The notes beneath the pieces were generated by a model that ran no database searches, was not told the DNA's origin, and was given only the letters and a program-made list of their open reading frames with translations. DNA of 19,310 bases, from positions 1 to 19,310 of the forward strand of contig CAJLHL010000036.1 in NCBI GenBank assembly GCA_905206455.1, in the 5' to 3' direction. Source of the DNA: an uncultured Eubacteriales bacterium. GTDB lineage: Bacteria > Bacillota > Clostridia > Peptostreptococcales > Anaerovoracaceae. The position numbers and the translations under genes were made by a program. This document shows positions 6,463 through 13,980 of the stretch, piece after piece. How positions within the stretch are numbered: position 1 is the first letter of the stretch; each line of letters begins with the position of its first letter.

Positions 6463-7338
6463 TTGAATATTTTAACTCCATTTGAGTATTTCGCTCCAGA
6501 AACTCTGGACGAAGCCCTCGAACTGTTAGCTACTAAGGAAAATGCCAAGGTACTCGCCGGCGGCACAGACTTAATGATTCAGCTCAAGGAAAAAATGATT
6601 CATCCAGCAAACGTAATCGATGTAACTCACATTCCTGAATTACAGGAATTTAAAGTAGAAGATGGTAAGGGTGCTGTTCTCGGCGCTGCTACCACGGATG
6701 CTTTCATTGAATTCTCTGAAGAAATGAAGGCTAAGTACCCTGCATTAGCTTATGCTGCAGGTGAAATCGGAGGTCCTCAGGTAAGAGAAATGGGTACCAT
6801 CGGCGGTAACCTCGCAAACTCCGGTCCTTCCGCTGAAACTCCAGCTTCTCTGATTTGCTACGGAGCTGAAGTCGTTCTCGCTAAGAAGGGCGGCGAAAGA
6901 ACAGTTCCAGTTGCTGATTTCATCACCGGTAACAGAAAGAACTGCCTCGAAGACGGAGAAATCATCAAGAGCGTCGTTCTGCCTGAACCTAAGGCTAATA
7001 CATATGTTAAGTATGCGTATGTAGGTATGAGACAGTCCATGGAAATCGATATCGCTAATATGGCGATCAGCGTAACTGTAGACGGCGATACAATTACAGA
7101 CGCTAAGTGTGTAATGGGTTCCGTAGCGATTAAGCCTCTGGTTTCCGAAGCAGTTCCTAAGGCTATCATCGGCACAAAGTTAGGTGATGAAGCTGCAATC
7201 AAGGCTGCTGGCGAAGCTGCTCAGTCTGAAGTTCATCCGATCACAGACGTAAGAGCTTCCGCTGACTACAGAGTAGACGTTATCGGCGCATTAGCAAGAA
7301 GAATCTTAAGAGAACTTGCTGAAGAAATTCAGGGCTAA
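6463..7338 (+). CDS. Molybdenum hydroxylase, FAD-binding subunit (xanthine dehydrogenase family)
   Basis: Medium subunit of a three-part molybdenum hydroxylase. It passes electrons between the [2Fe-2S] subunit and an outside partner through FAD; cytosolic. The product has 291 residues, normal for the family. The N-terminal FAD-binding half carries AGGTD (32-36) and GTIGGNLANSGPSAETP (111-127); the C-terminal CO-dehydrogenase flavoprotein-type domain follows. The extra 4Fe-4S insertion of 4-hydroxybenzoyl-CoA reductase beta subunits is not present. AAGGAGG at 6448-6454 overlaps a GTG at 6454, so the true start is TTG 6463, 8 nt after the site, giving MNILTPFEYF. It is the first gene of the operon, with the FeS gene 18 bp behind. 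Proline codons are CCT or CCA in 13 of 14 cases, unlike the CCG-rich genes around it. Confidence 0.95.
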   Translation: MNILTPFEYFAPETLDEALELLATKENAKVLAGGTDLMIQLKEKMIHPANVIDVTHIPELQEFKVEDGKGAVLGAATTDAFIEFSEEMKAKYPALAYAAGEIGGPQVREMGTIGGNLANSGPSAETPASLICYGAEVVLAKKGGERTVPVADFITGNRKNCLEDGEIIKSVVLPEPKANTYVKYAYVGMRQSMEIDIANMAISVTVDGDTITDAKCVMGSVAIKPLVSEAVPKAIIGTKLGDEAAIKAAGEAAQSEVHPITDVRASADYRVDVIGALARRILRELAEEIQG

Positions 7339-7356
7339 TAGGGGGTGTATTCGACA

Positions 7357-7839
7357 ATGAAAAAACAGCTTGTTACGTTAAACATTAACGGCGAAGATAT
7401 GGATTTAAGAATTGCTCCTACTGACGTTCTCGCTGACGTACTCAGAAAGGAAGCAGGTCTTACCGGTACGAAGAAGGGCTGCGGCCAGGGCGACTGCGGC
7501 GCTTGCACAGTTATCATCGACGGTAAGGCAGTATTATCTTGCCTGACTCTCGCTATCGCTTGTCAGGGTAAGAAGATCACTACAATCGAAGGTATCGCTG
7601 ATCAGAAGACCGGTGAAATGAATCCGATCCAGAAGGCGTTCTTAAACCACGGCGCAGTTCAGTGCGGTTTCTGTACTCCTGGTATGGTAATGTCTTCTTA
7701 CAACTTATTAACTAGAAATCCACATCCTACAAGAGCTGAAATCAGAAGAGCACTTTCCGGAAACCTTTGCAGATGTACTGGTTACATTCTGATTTTCGAA
7801 GCTGTAGAAGCATGTGCGGCAGAAGGCGGGGTGTTATAA
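7357..7839 (+). CDS. Molybdenum hydroxylase, [2Fe-2S] subunit
   Basis: Small electron-transfer subunit that carries two [2Fe-2S] clusters between the molybdenum site and FAD. The product has 160 residues. The plant-ferredoxin-type N-terminal domain has Cys42, 47, 50 and 62 (GCGQGDCGAC then C). The C-terminal four-helix domain has Cys103, 106, 138 and 140 (CGFC...CRC). All eight ligands are present, so the subunit should be functional. ATG 7357 is preferred over the upstream GTG 7345 because GGGGGTG at 7341-7347 serves it with 9-nt spacing. The stop TAA at 7837-7839 directly abuts the ATG of the Mo subunit, which implies translational coupling. Confidence 0.97.
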   Translation: MKKQLVTLNINGEDMDLRIAPTDVLADVLRKEAGLTGTKKGCGQGDCGACTVIIDGKAVLSCLTLAIACQGKKITTIEGIADQKTGEMNPIQKAFLNHGAVQCGFCTPGMVMSSYNLLTRNPHPTRAEIRRALSGNLCRCTGYILIFEAVEACAAEGGVL

Positions 7840-10197
7840 ATGGCTATGAATAAAATGTATGAAGTTTCCAATAGATATCATGACTATAAGGACTACACGA
7901 GAGAATATACGGAAGTAGGCAGATCCATTCCTCGTCTCGACGGTCCTATGAAAGTTACAGGTAAGTTACAGTACACAGACGACTTAACTTTACCGAGAAT
8001 GGTATATGCAAAGATCTTAAGATCTCCACACGCTCACGCTGTAATTAAAAATATCGATTTCAGCAAAGCTCTGGAATTAGAAGGTGTTCTCGACGTTCTG
8101 ACCGGTAAGGACTTCCCTATCGATTACGGTATCGTTGCTCACTCTGCAAATGAAGAAGTTCTCGCAAGAGAAAAGGTTCGTATGTGGGGTGAACCGGTAG
8201 CTGCTGTCTGTGCTATGACAGAAGAAATCGCTGAAAAGGCGCTCGAACTCATCGATGTTGAATACGAATTACTTCCGGTAATCGTTGACGCAAGAGATTC
8301 CGAAAGAATGGCAAACGAAGAAGGCGTTCTCATTCATGAGGATAAGCCGGGCAACATCGCTCACCAGGGTAAGCAGCAGTACGGTGACGTAGACGCTATC
8401 TTAGCTGAATCCGACGTTGTAATCGAACAGGAATTCTATTCCTGCCAGTATCATCAGTCCTTCATCGAACCTCAGTCCGCTTTAGCAGACTTCGACGTTC
8501 ACAAGAACAAGCTCCACTTATACGCAACTTGCCAGGTACCTCACTATACTCACCAGCAGTTAGCTAAGGTTCTCCAGATGCCTATGAAGGACATCAGAAT
8601 CACAGTTCCTCTCCTGGGCGGCGGTTTCGGCGGTAAGGGTGTAGCTACTACAGCTGACTTCATTACTTCCAAGTTCTCCTCCAGAGTAGGCCGTCCGGTT
8701 AAGTGCACTTACGAAAGATCTGAAGTATTCGCACAGAACCAGGGTCGTCACCCTTGCTTCATGAAGTTTAGAATGGGCTTCGATAAGGAAGGTCATATCA
8801 CAGCAGTTGACTTTGATAACCTGATGGTTGCAGGTGCTTACATGTCTTGGGGTGTTGTAGTATTATTCTACACAGCTTCCATGACTCACCTCCCTTATGT
8901 AACTCCGGCTGCTAAGTTCTCCGGTAAGCTCATCTACACAAATACAAACACTTGCGGCGCGCACAGAGGTCTCGGCGGTTCCCAGCCAAGATTCGCAATG
9001 GAAATCTTAATGGATATGGCAGCTGAAAAGCTCGGCATGACTCCGTTACAGATCAGATTGCTCAACGCAGTAGAATCCGGTCATACTTGCCGTTCTATGA
9101 TGTATGTACCTCATACAGAATACAAGAAGACTCTCCAGACTGCTGCGGATAACTGTGACTTCGAAAACAAGTATGGCAAGCTTCCGTTTGGTGAAGGTGT
9201 TGGTATCTCCGGCGGTTACTATATCTCCGGTACTTCCTACACTCTGTACCTCTCCTACAAGCCTCATACTGTAGCTAACGTTAAGATCGAAGGCGAAAAC
9301 AACGTAGTATTATACTGCGGTGCTACAGATATCGGTCAGGGTGCTGACATGGTTATGGCTCAGATGGCTGCTGAAACTCTCGGCGTAAGATCCGAAGACG
9401 TTAAGGTAGTATCCAGAGATACTGAGCTGGCTACATTCGACCTCGGTACGTTCGCTTCCCGTGTAACTTATGCTACCGGCTGGGCGATCAGAAGAGCGTG
9501 CGAAGCTGCTAACCAGTTACTCTTCCCTGTTGCTGCTGCTATCATGGGCTGCCGTGGTCAGGAAGTCGGCGTTAAGGACTATCAGTTCTACTCCATCTAC
9601 GAAAAGAAGAGAAAGAACGTTGACTGGAACGAAGTAGTAGATCAGTACATCTCTGCTAACGGTCCGCTCATCACTTCCGGACAGTTCACACCTCCAAGAA
9701 GAAAGGGTATCCAGCAGGGCGGTAACATCGGTCACTCCCCTACATTCGGTTTCACGACTCAGATCGCTCACGTTAAGGTTGACCTCTACACCGGTAACGT
9801 ACACGTTCTGGACATCACAGAGGCAGGCGACCTCGGTCAGCCGATCAACCCTATGTCCTGCGAAGGTCAGGTTCACGGTTCCATCCAGATGGGTCTCGGT
9901 AACGCATTACTCGAAGAAATGCGTTATGCGGAAGACGGCAGATTACTCAACCCGTCTTTCCACGACTACAAGCTCTGCGGAACTTTAGATATGCCTGAAA
10001 TCAACGCTGAGATCGTAGAATCTTACGACCCATCCGCTCCTTACGGCGGTAAGGAATCCGGCGAAGGTCCTATCCAGCCGACACCTCCTGCAATCTTCAA
10101 CGCTGTATATGATGCGATCGGTTACAGATGCACAGAACAGCCTCTGACACAGGAAAAGGTTCTCAACTACCTCAAGTCTATCGGTAAGAACCTCTAA
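7840..10197 (+). CDS. Molybdenum hydroxylase, molybdopterin-binding catalytic subunit
   Basis: Large catalytic subunit of the xanthine dehydrogenase/aldehyde oxidase family, 785 residues. It binds the molybdenum cofactor and inserts or removes oxygen at a C-H site using water. Visible motifs are GGGFGGK (260-266), AHRGLGG (374-380, equivalent to the family's FRGFGG substrate loop), ATDIGQG (495-501), GQVHGSIQMG (676-685) and GGKESGEGP (736-744), whose Glu742 should be the catalytic base. Gly267 follows GGGFGGK, where mammalian xanthine oxidase has the purine-binding Glu, so xanthine is not a safe substrate call. The AYRCSFR loop of CO dehydrogenase is absent. A terminator lies 30 bp downstream. 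Known accessory genes (XdhC-like, MocA) are not in the window. Codon use is strongly biased to GCT, GTT, CCT and AAG, as in highly expressed genes. Confidence 0.95.
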   Translation: MAMNKMYEVSNRYHDYKDYTREYTEVGRSIPRLDGPMKVTGKLQYTDDLTLPRMVYAKILRSPHAHAVIKNIDFSKALELEGVLDVLTGKDFPIDYGIVAHSANEEVLAREKVRMWGEPVAAVCAMTEEIAEKALELIDVEYELLPVIVDARDSERMANEEGVLIHEDKPGNIAHQGKQQYGDVDAILAESDVVIEQEFYSCQYHQSFIEPQSALADFDVHKNKLHLYATCQVPHYTHQQLAKVLQMPMKDIRITVPLLGGGFGGKGVATTADFITSKFSSRVGRPVKCTYERSEVFAQNQGRHPCFMKFRMGFDKEGHITAVDFDNLMVAGAYMSWGVVVLFYTASMTHLPYVTPAAKFSGKLIYTNTNTCGAHRGLGGSQPRFAMEILMDMAAEKLGMTPLQIRLLNAVESGHTCRSMMYVPHTEYKKTLQTAADNCDFENKYGKLPFGEGVGISGGYYISGTSYTLYLSYKPHTVANVKIEGENNVVLYCGATDIGQGADMVMAQMAAETLGVRSEDVKVVSRDTELATFDLGTFASRVTYATGWAIRRACEAANQLLFPVAAAIMGCRGQEVGVKDYQFYSIYEKKRKNVDWNEVVDQYISANGPLITSGQFTPPRRKGIQQGGNIGHSPTFGFTTQIAHVKVDLYTGNVHVLDITEAGDLGQPINPMSCEGQVHGSIQMGLGNALLEEMRYAEDGRLLNPSFHDYKLCGTLDMPEINAEIVESYDPSAPYGGKESGEGPIQPTPPAIFNAVYDAIGYRCTEQPLTQEKVLNYLKSIGKNL

Positions 10198-10227
10198 TTC
10201 TCTGCGAATTAACAAGGCTATTTTTCG

Positions 10228-10258
10228 GAAGCGGCAGATATTCTGCCGCTTCTTTTTG
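10228..10258 (+). terminator. Terminator of the molybdenum hydroxylase operon
   Basis: A perfect 11-bp stem (GAAGCGGCAGA 10228-10238 with TCTGCCGCTTC 10242-10252) around a 3-nt loop is followed by TTTTT. Confidence 0.92.
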
Positions 10259-10615
10259 TGGTGAAAGCACGGCGAAAGATGTATGGAAATAATCGATTTT
10301 CCTATGTTCTGCGGTGCTGCCTGTACATACATCTTTGTATGTCGGTATATAAAATTAATTTGATATTTTTTAGACATTTTTGTTATCCTTTTATCTTATC
10401 TTCTTTTATATTTTTGTCTCTTCGCATCCCGATGATTGCGATACGCGCAAATTTTTATGCTACGGCGCTCAAATGATATGAAACAATTCTATTATTTTTA
10501 TAGATAATTCATTTAAAAAATATTCACCGATGGCAGTGAGACCGTAATTTTTTCTGAAAATGTTAAAAATATATCACACAATTTTTCTGCATCTGTGCGG
10601 ATATGAGAAATATTG
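10259..10615. other. AT-rich intergenic stretch
   Basis: No believable gene. One 72-codon hydrophobic open frame (10258-10476) starts inside the terminator without a ribosome-binding site. A small inverted repeat (ACATACA 10325-10331 / TGTATGT 10336-10342) is visible; nothing else is recognised. Confidence 0.5.
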
Positions 10616-10643
10616 TTGACTTAAGCTTATATTTAGGTATAAA
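10616..10643 (+). promoter_or_regulatory. Sigma-A promoter of the radical SAM gene
   Basis: TTGACT (10616-10621), a 16-bp spacer and TATAAA (10638-10643), about 50 bp upstream of the start codon. Confidence 0.65.
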
Positions 10644-10695
10644 ATAAATTCAGTTCGTATATAAAGAATGTTCGATTGGAGGACAGATAAACAAT

Positions 10696-11571
10696 ATGAG
10701 TAATCCATATAAAACCCGTGAGGGCGGAGCGACGGTAACAGTATTCGTTCCTTATGACTGCCAAAATAACTGCCCTTTTTGCGTAAATAAGGAAGAATAT
10801 GAAAATATGGAAGGTTTCAGTCTCGAGAAGATCTGCGAGAGCATCCGTGTGATGGACGGGATTACGCCGGAATGCGATTTTGTATTCACCGGCGGCGAAC
10901 CGTTTTCGAATCTTGAATCTCTTCAGATCCTCTTGGATCAGGTGCCGGCGACGCATAAGGTGTATATCAATACGACATTCCCGGTATTTGCTGACCGTAC
11001 GGGTGATGAGATGATCGAGTTTGTGGAGCGCAACAAGGACAAGATCACCTGCATCAATATTTCCCGTCACCTCGTACCTTATGTGGAAGAATCTCCGGAT
11101 GAGCTGATCGCGAGAATTCCGACGAATATCCGTGTAAACTGTGTGCTCTACAGGGATTATCCGAGAGACGAACTGGTGCAGTATATGAGGCGTTTTAAAA
11201 AGTATCGTATTCCGATTCAGTTCCGTTTCGATTATACAGATACGACACCGGAAAATCTCTACGATGAAGAACACGATATGATTCTCAGAGATCTGAAAGA
11301 ATTCTGCAGATATACCGGTCTCGACGGCTGCAGAATGCGCTGCGGATATCATTTTGATTTTGAGGGGCTGGAACTGACTTATCATAAGACTTTGCCGTAC
11401 AGCACGATCGTGGAAAATGACGGTGACCAGACATATGATATTCTTTACGATATTCTCATCAAACAGAACGGCGATATCCACGGCGATTGGGACGGCAAGA
11501 TTCTTGATGTGGAAAAATACAGAAACGTTACCTTTGAGCCTTACGATCTCAGATGGATCGAAACCTGCTAA
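10696..11571 (+). CDS. Radical SAM protein of unknown target
   Basis: Radical SAM enzymes bind a [4Fe-4S] cluster and cleave S-adenosylmethionine to start radical reactions. The product has 291 residues. The cluster motif C-x3-C-x2-C is Cys22, Cys26 and Cys29 (DCQNNCPFC), and the SAM-binding GGEP is at 66-69. The C-terminal third has three further Cys (in FCRYTGLDGCRMRCGYHF) and a late Gly-Asp-rich segment, but not the full second-cluster pattern of MoaA or a classic SPASM domain. It is shorter than MoaA and should not be called MoaA. The ribosome-binding site is TGGAGGA, about 12 nt before ATG. It forms a single-gene unit with its own promoter and terminator, between the molybdenum hydroxylase operon and a molybdopterin-binding protein. 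A role in that enzyme's maturation is possible but unproved. Confidence 0.85.
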   Translation: MSNPYKTREGGATVTVFVPYDCQNNCPFCVNKEEYENMEGFSLEKICESIRVMDGITPECDFVFTGGEPFSNLESLQILLDQVPATHKVYINTTFPVFADRTGDEMIEFVERNKDKITCINISRHLVPYVEESPDELIARIPTNIRVNCVLYRDYPRDELVQYMRRFKKYRIPIQFRFDYTDTTPENLYDEEHDMILRDLKEFCRYTGLDGCRMRCGYHFDFEGLELTYHKTLPYSTIVENDGDQTYDILYDILIKQNGDIHGDWDGKILDVEKYRNVTFEPYDLRWIETC

Positions 11572-11593
11572 AATATGCCGGACGATTTTTCCG

Positions 11594-11623
11594 CTCCGCA
11601 GCGCCTGCTGCGGAGTGTTTTTT
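11594..11623 (+). terminator. Terminator of the radical SAM gene
   Basis: A perfect 9-bp stem (CTCCGCAGC 11594-11602 with GCTGCGGAG 11607-11615) and 4-nt loop, followed by TGTTTTTT. Confidence 0.92.
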
Positions 11624-11757
11624 ATTCTAAAATGATTTTAAATTTTGCGTTACAGGAGAAAAATCCGGGTATTTATACATCGTAAGCCGCAAATCAGCAC
11701 AGACTTCATAAAGACCCAAAACCCGGCGGCTGCAATGACTGAAGAAAAAACTTGTTC

Positions 11758-11786
11758 TTGCTATATTATCGAAAATGAATTAGAAT
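11758..11786 (+). promoter_or_regulatory. Candidate promoter of the molybdopterin-binding gene leader
   Basis: TTGCTA (11758-11763), an exact 17-bp spacer and TAGAAT (11781-11786). The expected start is near 11793, giving a leader of about 240 nt to the TTG start at 12036. Confidence 0.5.
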
Positions 11787-11792
11787 AATTGT

Positions 11793-12035
11793 GCAAGATA
11801 ATCATAGCGGATCCGATTTCAGATCCGTTTTTTTATCGCAATCGGTATCGGAACGAAATAAAGAATCGAAAGAGGCGAGGCATCGTCAGATGCTCCGCTT
11901 ATTTGTCTGCAAGCCGGCGGATACGCGGTTGTTTCCGGTGAGGACAGAGCGTTTTTTCGATTATGATGCCGGCAGGCGAGGGACGATGCCGGCATCCCAT
12001 TCCTGTAGGGGATGAACTGCAATTGGAGGCTTATT
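11793..12035 (+). other. Structured leader before the molybdopterin-binding gene
   Basis: Four potential hairpins follow one another: 11808-11827 (CGGATC/GATCCG followed by seven T, terminator-like); 11875-11898 (GCG-GGCATC/GATGC-CCGC with one mismatch); the pair of GATGCCGGCA copies at 11965-11974 and 11985-11994, which can pair with each other; and CATCCC/GGGATG at 11993-12014, which competes for the same bases and ends 10 nt before the ribosome-binding site. The early terminator and mutually exclusive hairpins suggest a regulatory RNA. I cannot match it to the known Moco RNA motif by eye. Confidence 0.4.
11808..11834 (+). terminator. Early terminator-like hairpin (possible attenuator)
   Basis: A 6-bp stem CGGATC/GATCCG with an 8-nt loop and an uninterrupted run of seven T, about 15 nt after the predicted transcript start and 200 nt before the gene. 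This position suits attenuation or a short RNA. Confidence 0.5.
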
Positions 12036-13061
12036 TTGAAGAAGGAAATCATCAGAACAGAAGATGCGGTAGGCAAGATTTTAGCTCACGATATTACCAG
12101 GATTGTAAAGGGAGAATTTAAAGGCTCTCTCTTTAAGAAGGGTCATATCATCGCTCCCGAGGACGTGGACCGGCTGCTGGATGTGGGAAAGAGCAATATT
12201 TATGTGCTGCAGCTTTCCGGCAGCGAAGTTCATGAGGACGAAGCGGGAATCCGTCTGGGAGCTGCGATCAGCGGCGAAGGGATTTATACGCAGCCGCCGA
12301 AGGAGAGCCGCGTCAATCTGTTTGCAGAACATGACGGTTTGCTGAAAATCAATGAAGAAGCGGTACAGGAGATCAACGACCTGCCGCTGGTCATATGCGC
12401 GACACTGCCGAATCATACGCCGGTAGTCAAAGGACAGATGCTGGCGGGGACGAAGGTGATTCCTCTGGTGGTCGATGAGGCGGATATCGCGGAGGCGGAG
12501 AGGATCTGCAGCGAAGCGGACTGGGTCATCGAAGTCAAGCCTTACAAAAAGAAGAAGGTGGGATGTGTCATTACGGGGAGTGAAGTTTTTTATAACCGCA
12601 TTCCCGATGCTTTCGCTCCTGTGATTACGGAAAAAGTTGAACATTATGGATCTGAGATTCTCGAGATCACCTATGCTCCGGACGATCTGGATATCATCTC
12701 TGAAAAGATTCTGGATCTGAAAGCAAAAGGCGCGGACGTGATTTTCACTACCGGCGGCATGTCGGTGGATCCGGACGATCTCACGCCGACGGCGATTAAG
12801 AAGGCGGGGGCTGATATCGTCACTTATGGCGCTTCTGCGCTTCCGGGGGCTATGTTTATGATGGCTTATCTGGACGATACGCCGATTCTCGGCGTTCCGG
12901 CCTGCGGTATGTTTTTCAGGACGACTGTCGTCGATCTTCTCCTTCCGAGAGTCTTCGCAGACGAAAAGATTACAAGGCGCGACATTACCAGCTTCGGCGT
13001 TGGCGGCCTTTGTATGCAGTGCGACGTCTGCGTATGGCCGAAGTGCACATTTGGAAAGTAA
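12036..13061 (+). CDS. MoeA-like molybdopterin-binding protein with Cys-rich tail
   Basis: Related to the molybdopterin-binding (MoaB/MogA/MoeA) fold that handles the pyranopterin during molybdenum cofactor assembly or delivery. The product has 341 residues. An N-terminal region (1-60, RTEDAVGKILAHDIT) resembles the clostridial molybdopterin-binding family. A barrel-like middle follows, then the cofactor-binding domain (about 172-310) with VITGSEV (178-184), TTGGMSVDPDD (238-248) and the LPGAMFMM/GVPACGMFF segments. The C-terminus ends with Cys326, 329, 332 and 337 (C-x2-C-x2-C-x4-C), absent from ordinary MoeA. The start is TTG 12036, 6 nt after GGAGG at 12025-12029; the upstream ATG 12012 has no site. 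It lies in the same region as the molybdenum hydroxylase, so serving that enzyme is a reasonable inference. Confidence 0.88.
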   Translation: MKKEIIRTEDAVGKILAHDITRIVKGEFKGSLFKKGHIIAPEDVDRLLDVGKSNIYVLQLSGSEVHEDEAGIRLGAAISGEGIYTQPPKESRVNLFAEHDGLLKINEEAVQEINDLPLVICATLPNHTPVVKGQMLAGTKVIPLVVDEADIAEAERICSEADWVIEVKPYKKKKVGCVITGSEVFYNRIPDAFAPVITEKVEHYGSEILEITYAPDDLDIISEKILDLKAKGADVIFTTGGMSVDPDDLTPTAIKKAGADIVTYGASALPGAMFMMAYLDDTPILGVPACGMFFRTTVVDLLLPRVFADEKITRRDITSFGVGGLCMQCDVCVWPKCTFGK

Positions 13062-13081
13062 ATTTTCGGACAGGTAATCTG

Positions 13082-13114
13082 AACCCGGTCCGGCGGACAG
13101 CCGATGGGTTTTTA
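13082..13114 (+). terminator. Weak terminator after the molybdopterin-binding gene
   Basis: AACCC (13082-13086) pairs with GGGTT (13106-13110) around an inner GTCC/GGAC hairpin, followed by a run of T. It may allow read-through to the four-gene cluster 34 bp further on, for which I see no separate promoter. Confidence 0.5.
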
Positions 13115-13147
13115 AATAAGATAAAATAAGAAATTGGAGGAATCAAA

Positions 13148-13963
13148 ATGGCAGAGTATACGAGAGAGTGGAAATACAGAGCCTGGCATCCGGCAGAGCA
13201 GAAGATGTATTCGCCGGAAGATCTGGAAGAACCGGATACAGAAGAAGACGCGCCGAAAACGATTTACGGACAGCTGATCGACGGGGTTCTTCATATCGCG
13301 GATATCAAGACACAGCCGCCGACCGAACTGGTACCGATGCAGAGTACCAACTGGTTTGATCAGGAGCAGTTCGAAGTGTACGAAGGCGATATCGTGGAAA
13401 TCGACGGAAATCCGTTCCAGGTGATCTGGGACGATGAGATCTCCGGATATCTGCTTTTGGGTCTGGATGGCACGATTTCACCGGGGGGAGCCTATCTGGG
13501 CGACGCGATGAAGATCGTAGGAAATGTCTTCGAAAACGGGGATGCCGATCCGGAGGAGCGCAGACGTGAATTGAAGTTCAGAGCCTGGGATCCGGACGCT
13601 AAGATCATGTATGAGCCGGAAGATCTGAAAGATCCTCAGACGGATATGATGATTTCACTTTATGCGTATCTCTCTTTCGGCGCTTTATATATCTATGACT
13701 TAAAGAATGATCCGCCGATGGAGCTGATTCCGATGCAGAAGACCGGCTGGAAAGATGCCGACGGCGCGGAGCTGTATGAAGGCGACATTCTCTTCTATGG
13801 GGAATATGATGAAGTAATTCAGATCGTATGGAGCGATGAAGTCGGTCAGTTTATGCTGATGGCAAACGACGGAACTCTCTCTCCGGGAGATAAGATGACA
13901 GTAGAGCAGACCAAGCTGGCGGGAAATATCTATCAGTCGCCTGCCATGGTACCTCAGCTTTAG
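13148..13963 (+). CDS. Tandem YopX-domain protein
   Basis: The product has 271 residues and consists almost wholly of two copies of the YopX domain (a small beta-rich domain mostly known from phage and mobile-element proteins; function unknown). Copy 1 spans about residues 7-128, copy 2 about 140-262. Matching landmarks are KYRAW / KFRAW, VPMQ / IPMQ, VYEGDIV / LYEGDIL and IVGNVF / LAGNIY. Copy 2 keeps the usual QxTGxKDxxG-xLYEGDI wording; copy 1 has diverged there (QSTNWFDQEQFEVYEGDI). A GGAGG ribosome-binding site precedes ATG 13148. It is first of four closely spaced genes with ordinary host codon use and no phage genes nearby, so it seems to have been recruited for a cellular job. No signal peptide or membrane segment is seen. 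Confidence 0.88.
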   Translation: MAEYTREWKYRAWHPAEQKMYSPEDLEEPDTEEDAPKTIYGQLIDGVLHIADIKTQPPTELVPMQSTNWFDQEQFEVYEGDIVEIDGNPFQVIWDDEISGYLLLGLDGTISPGGAYLGDAMKIVGNVFENGDADPEERRRELKFRAWDPDAKIMYEPEDLKDPQTDMMISLYAYLSFGALYIYDLKNDPPMELIPMQKTGWKDADGAELYEGDILFYGEYDEVIQIVWSDEVGQFMLMANDGTLSPGDKMTVEQTKLAGNIYQSPAMVPQL

Positions 13964-13980
13964 TAAAGGAGTGTTCATTT

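Noticed and set aside
6463..10197. Calling the operon 4-hydroxybenzoyl-CoA reductase, CO dehydrogenase or xanthine dehydrogenase outright
   Set aside because: The FAD subunit lacks the 4Fe-4S insertion of the first, the Mo subunit lacks the CO dehydrogenase loop, and the purine-binding Glu and purine genes are missing; only the superfamily is supported.
10258..10476. 72-codon hydrophobic open frame after the Mo hydroxylase operon
   Set aside because: It starts inside a strong terminator without a ribosome-binding site; its hydrophobic look follows from AT-rich DNA.
10696..11571. Calling the radical SAM gene moaA
   Set aside because: It is too short and lacks the second C-terminal cluster pattern and GG ending expected of MoaA.
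11791..12015. 74-codon open frame in the leader of the molybdopterin-binding gene
   Set aside because: It runs through hairpins and the T-run, lacks a ribosome-binding site and has no protein-like pattern.
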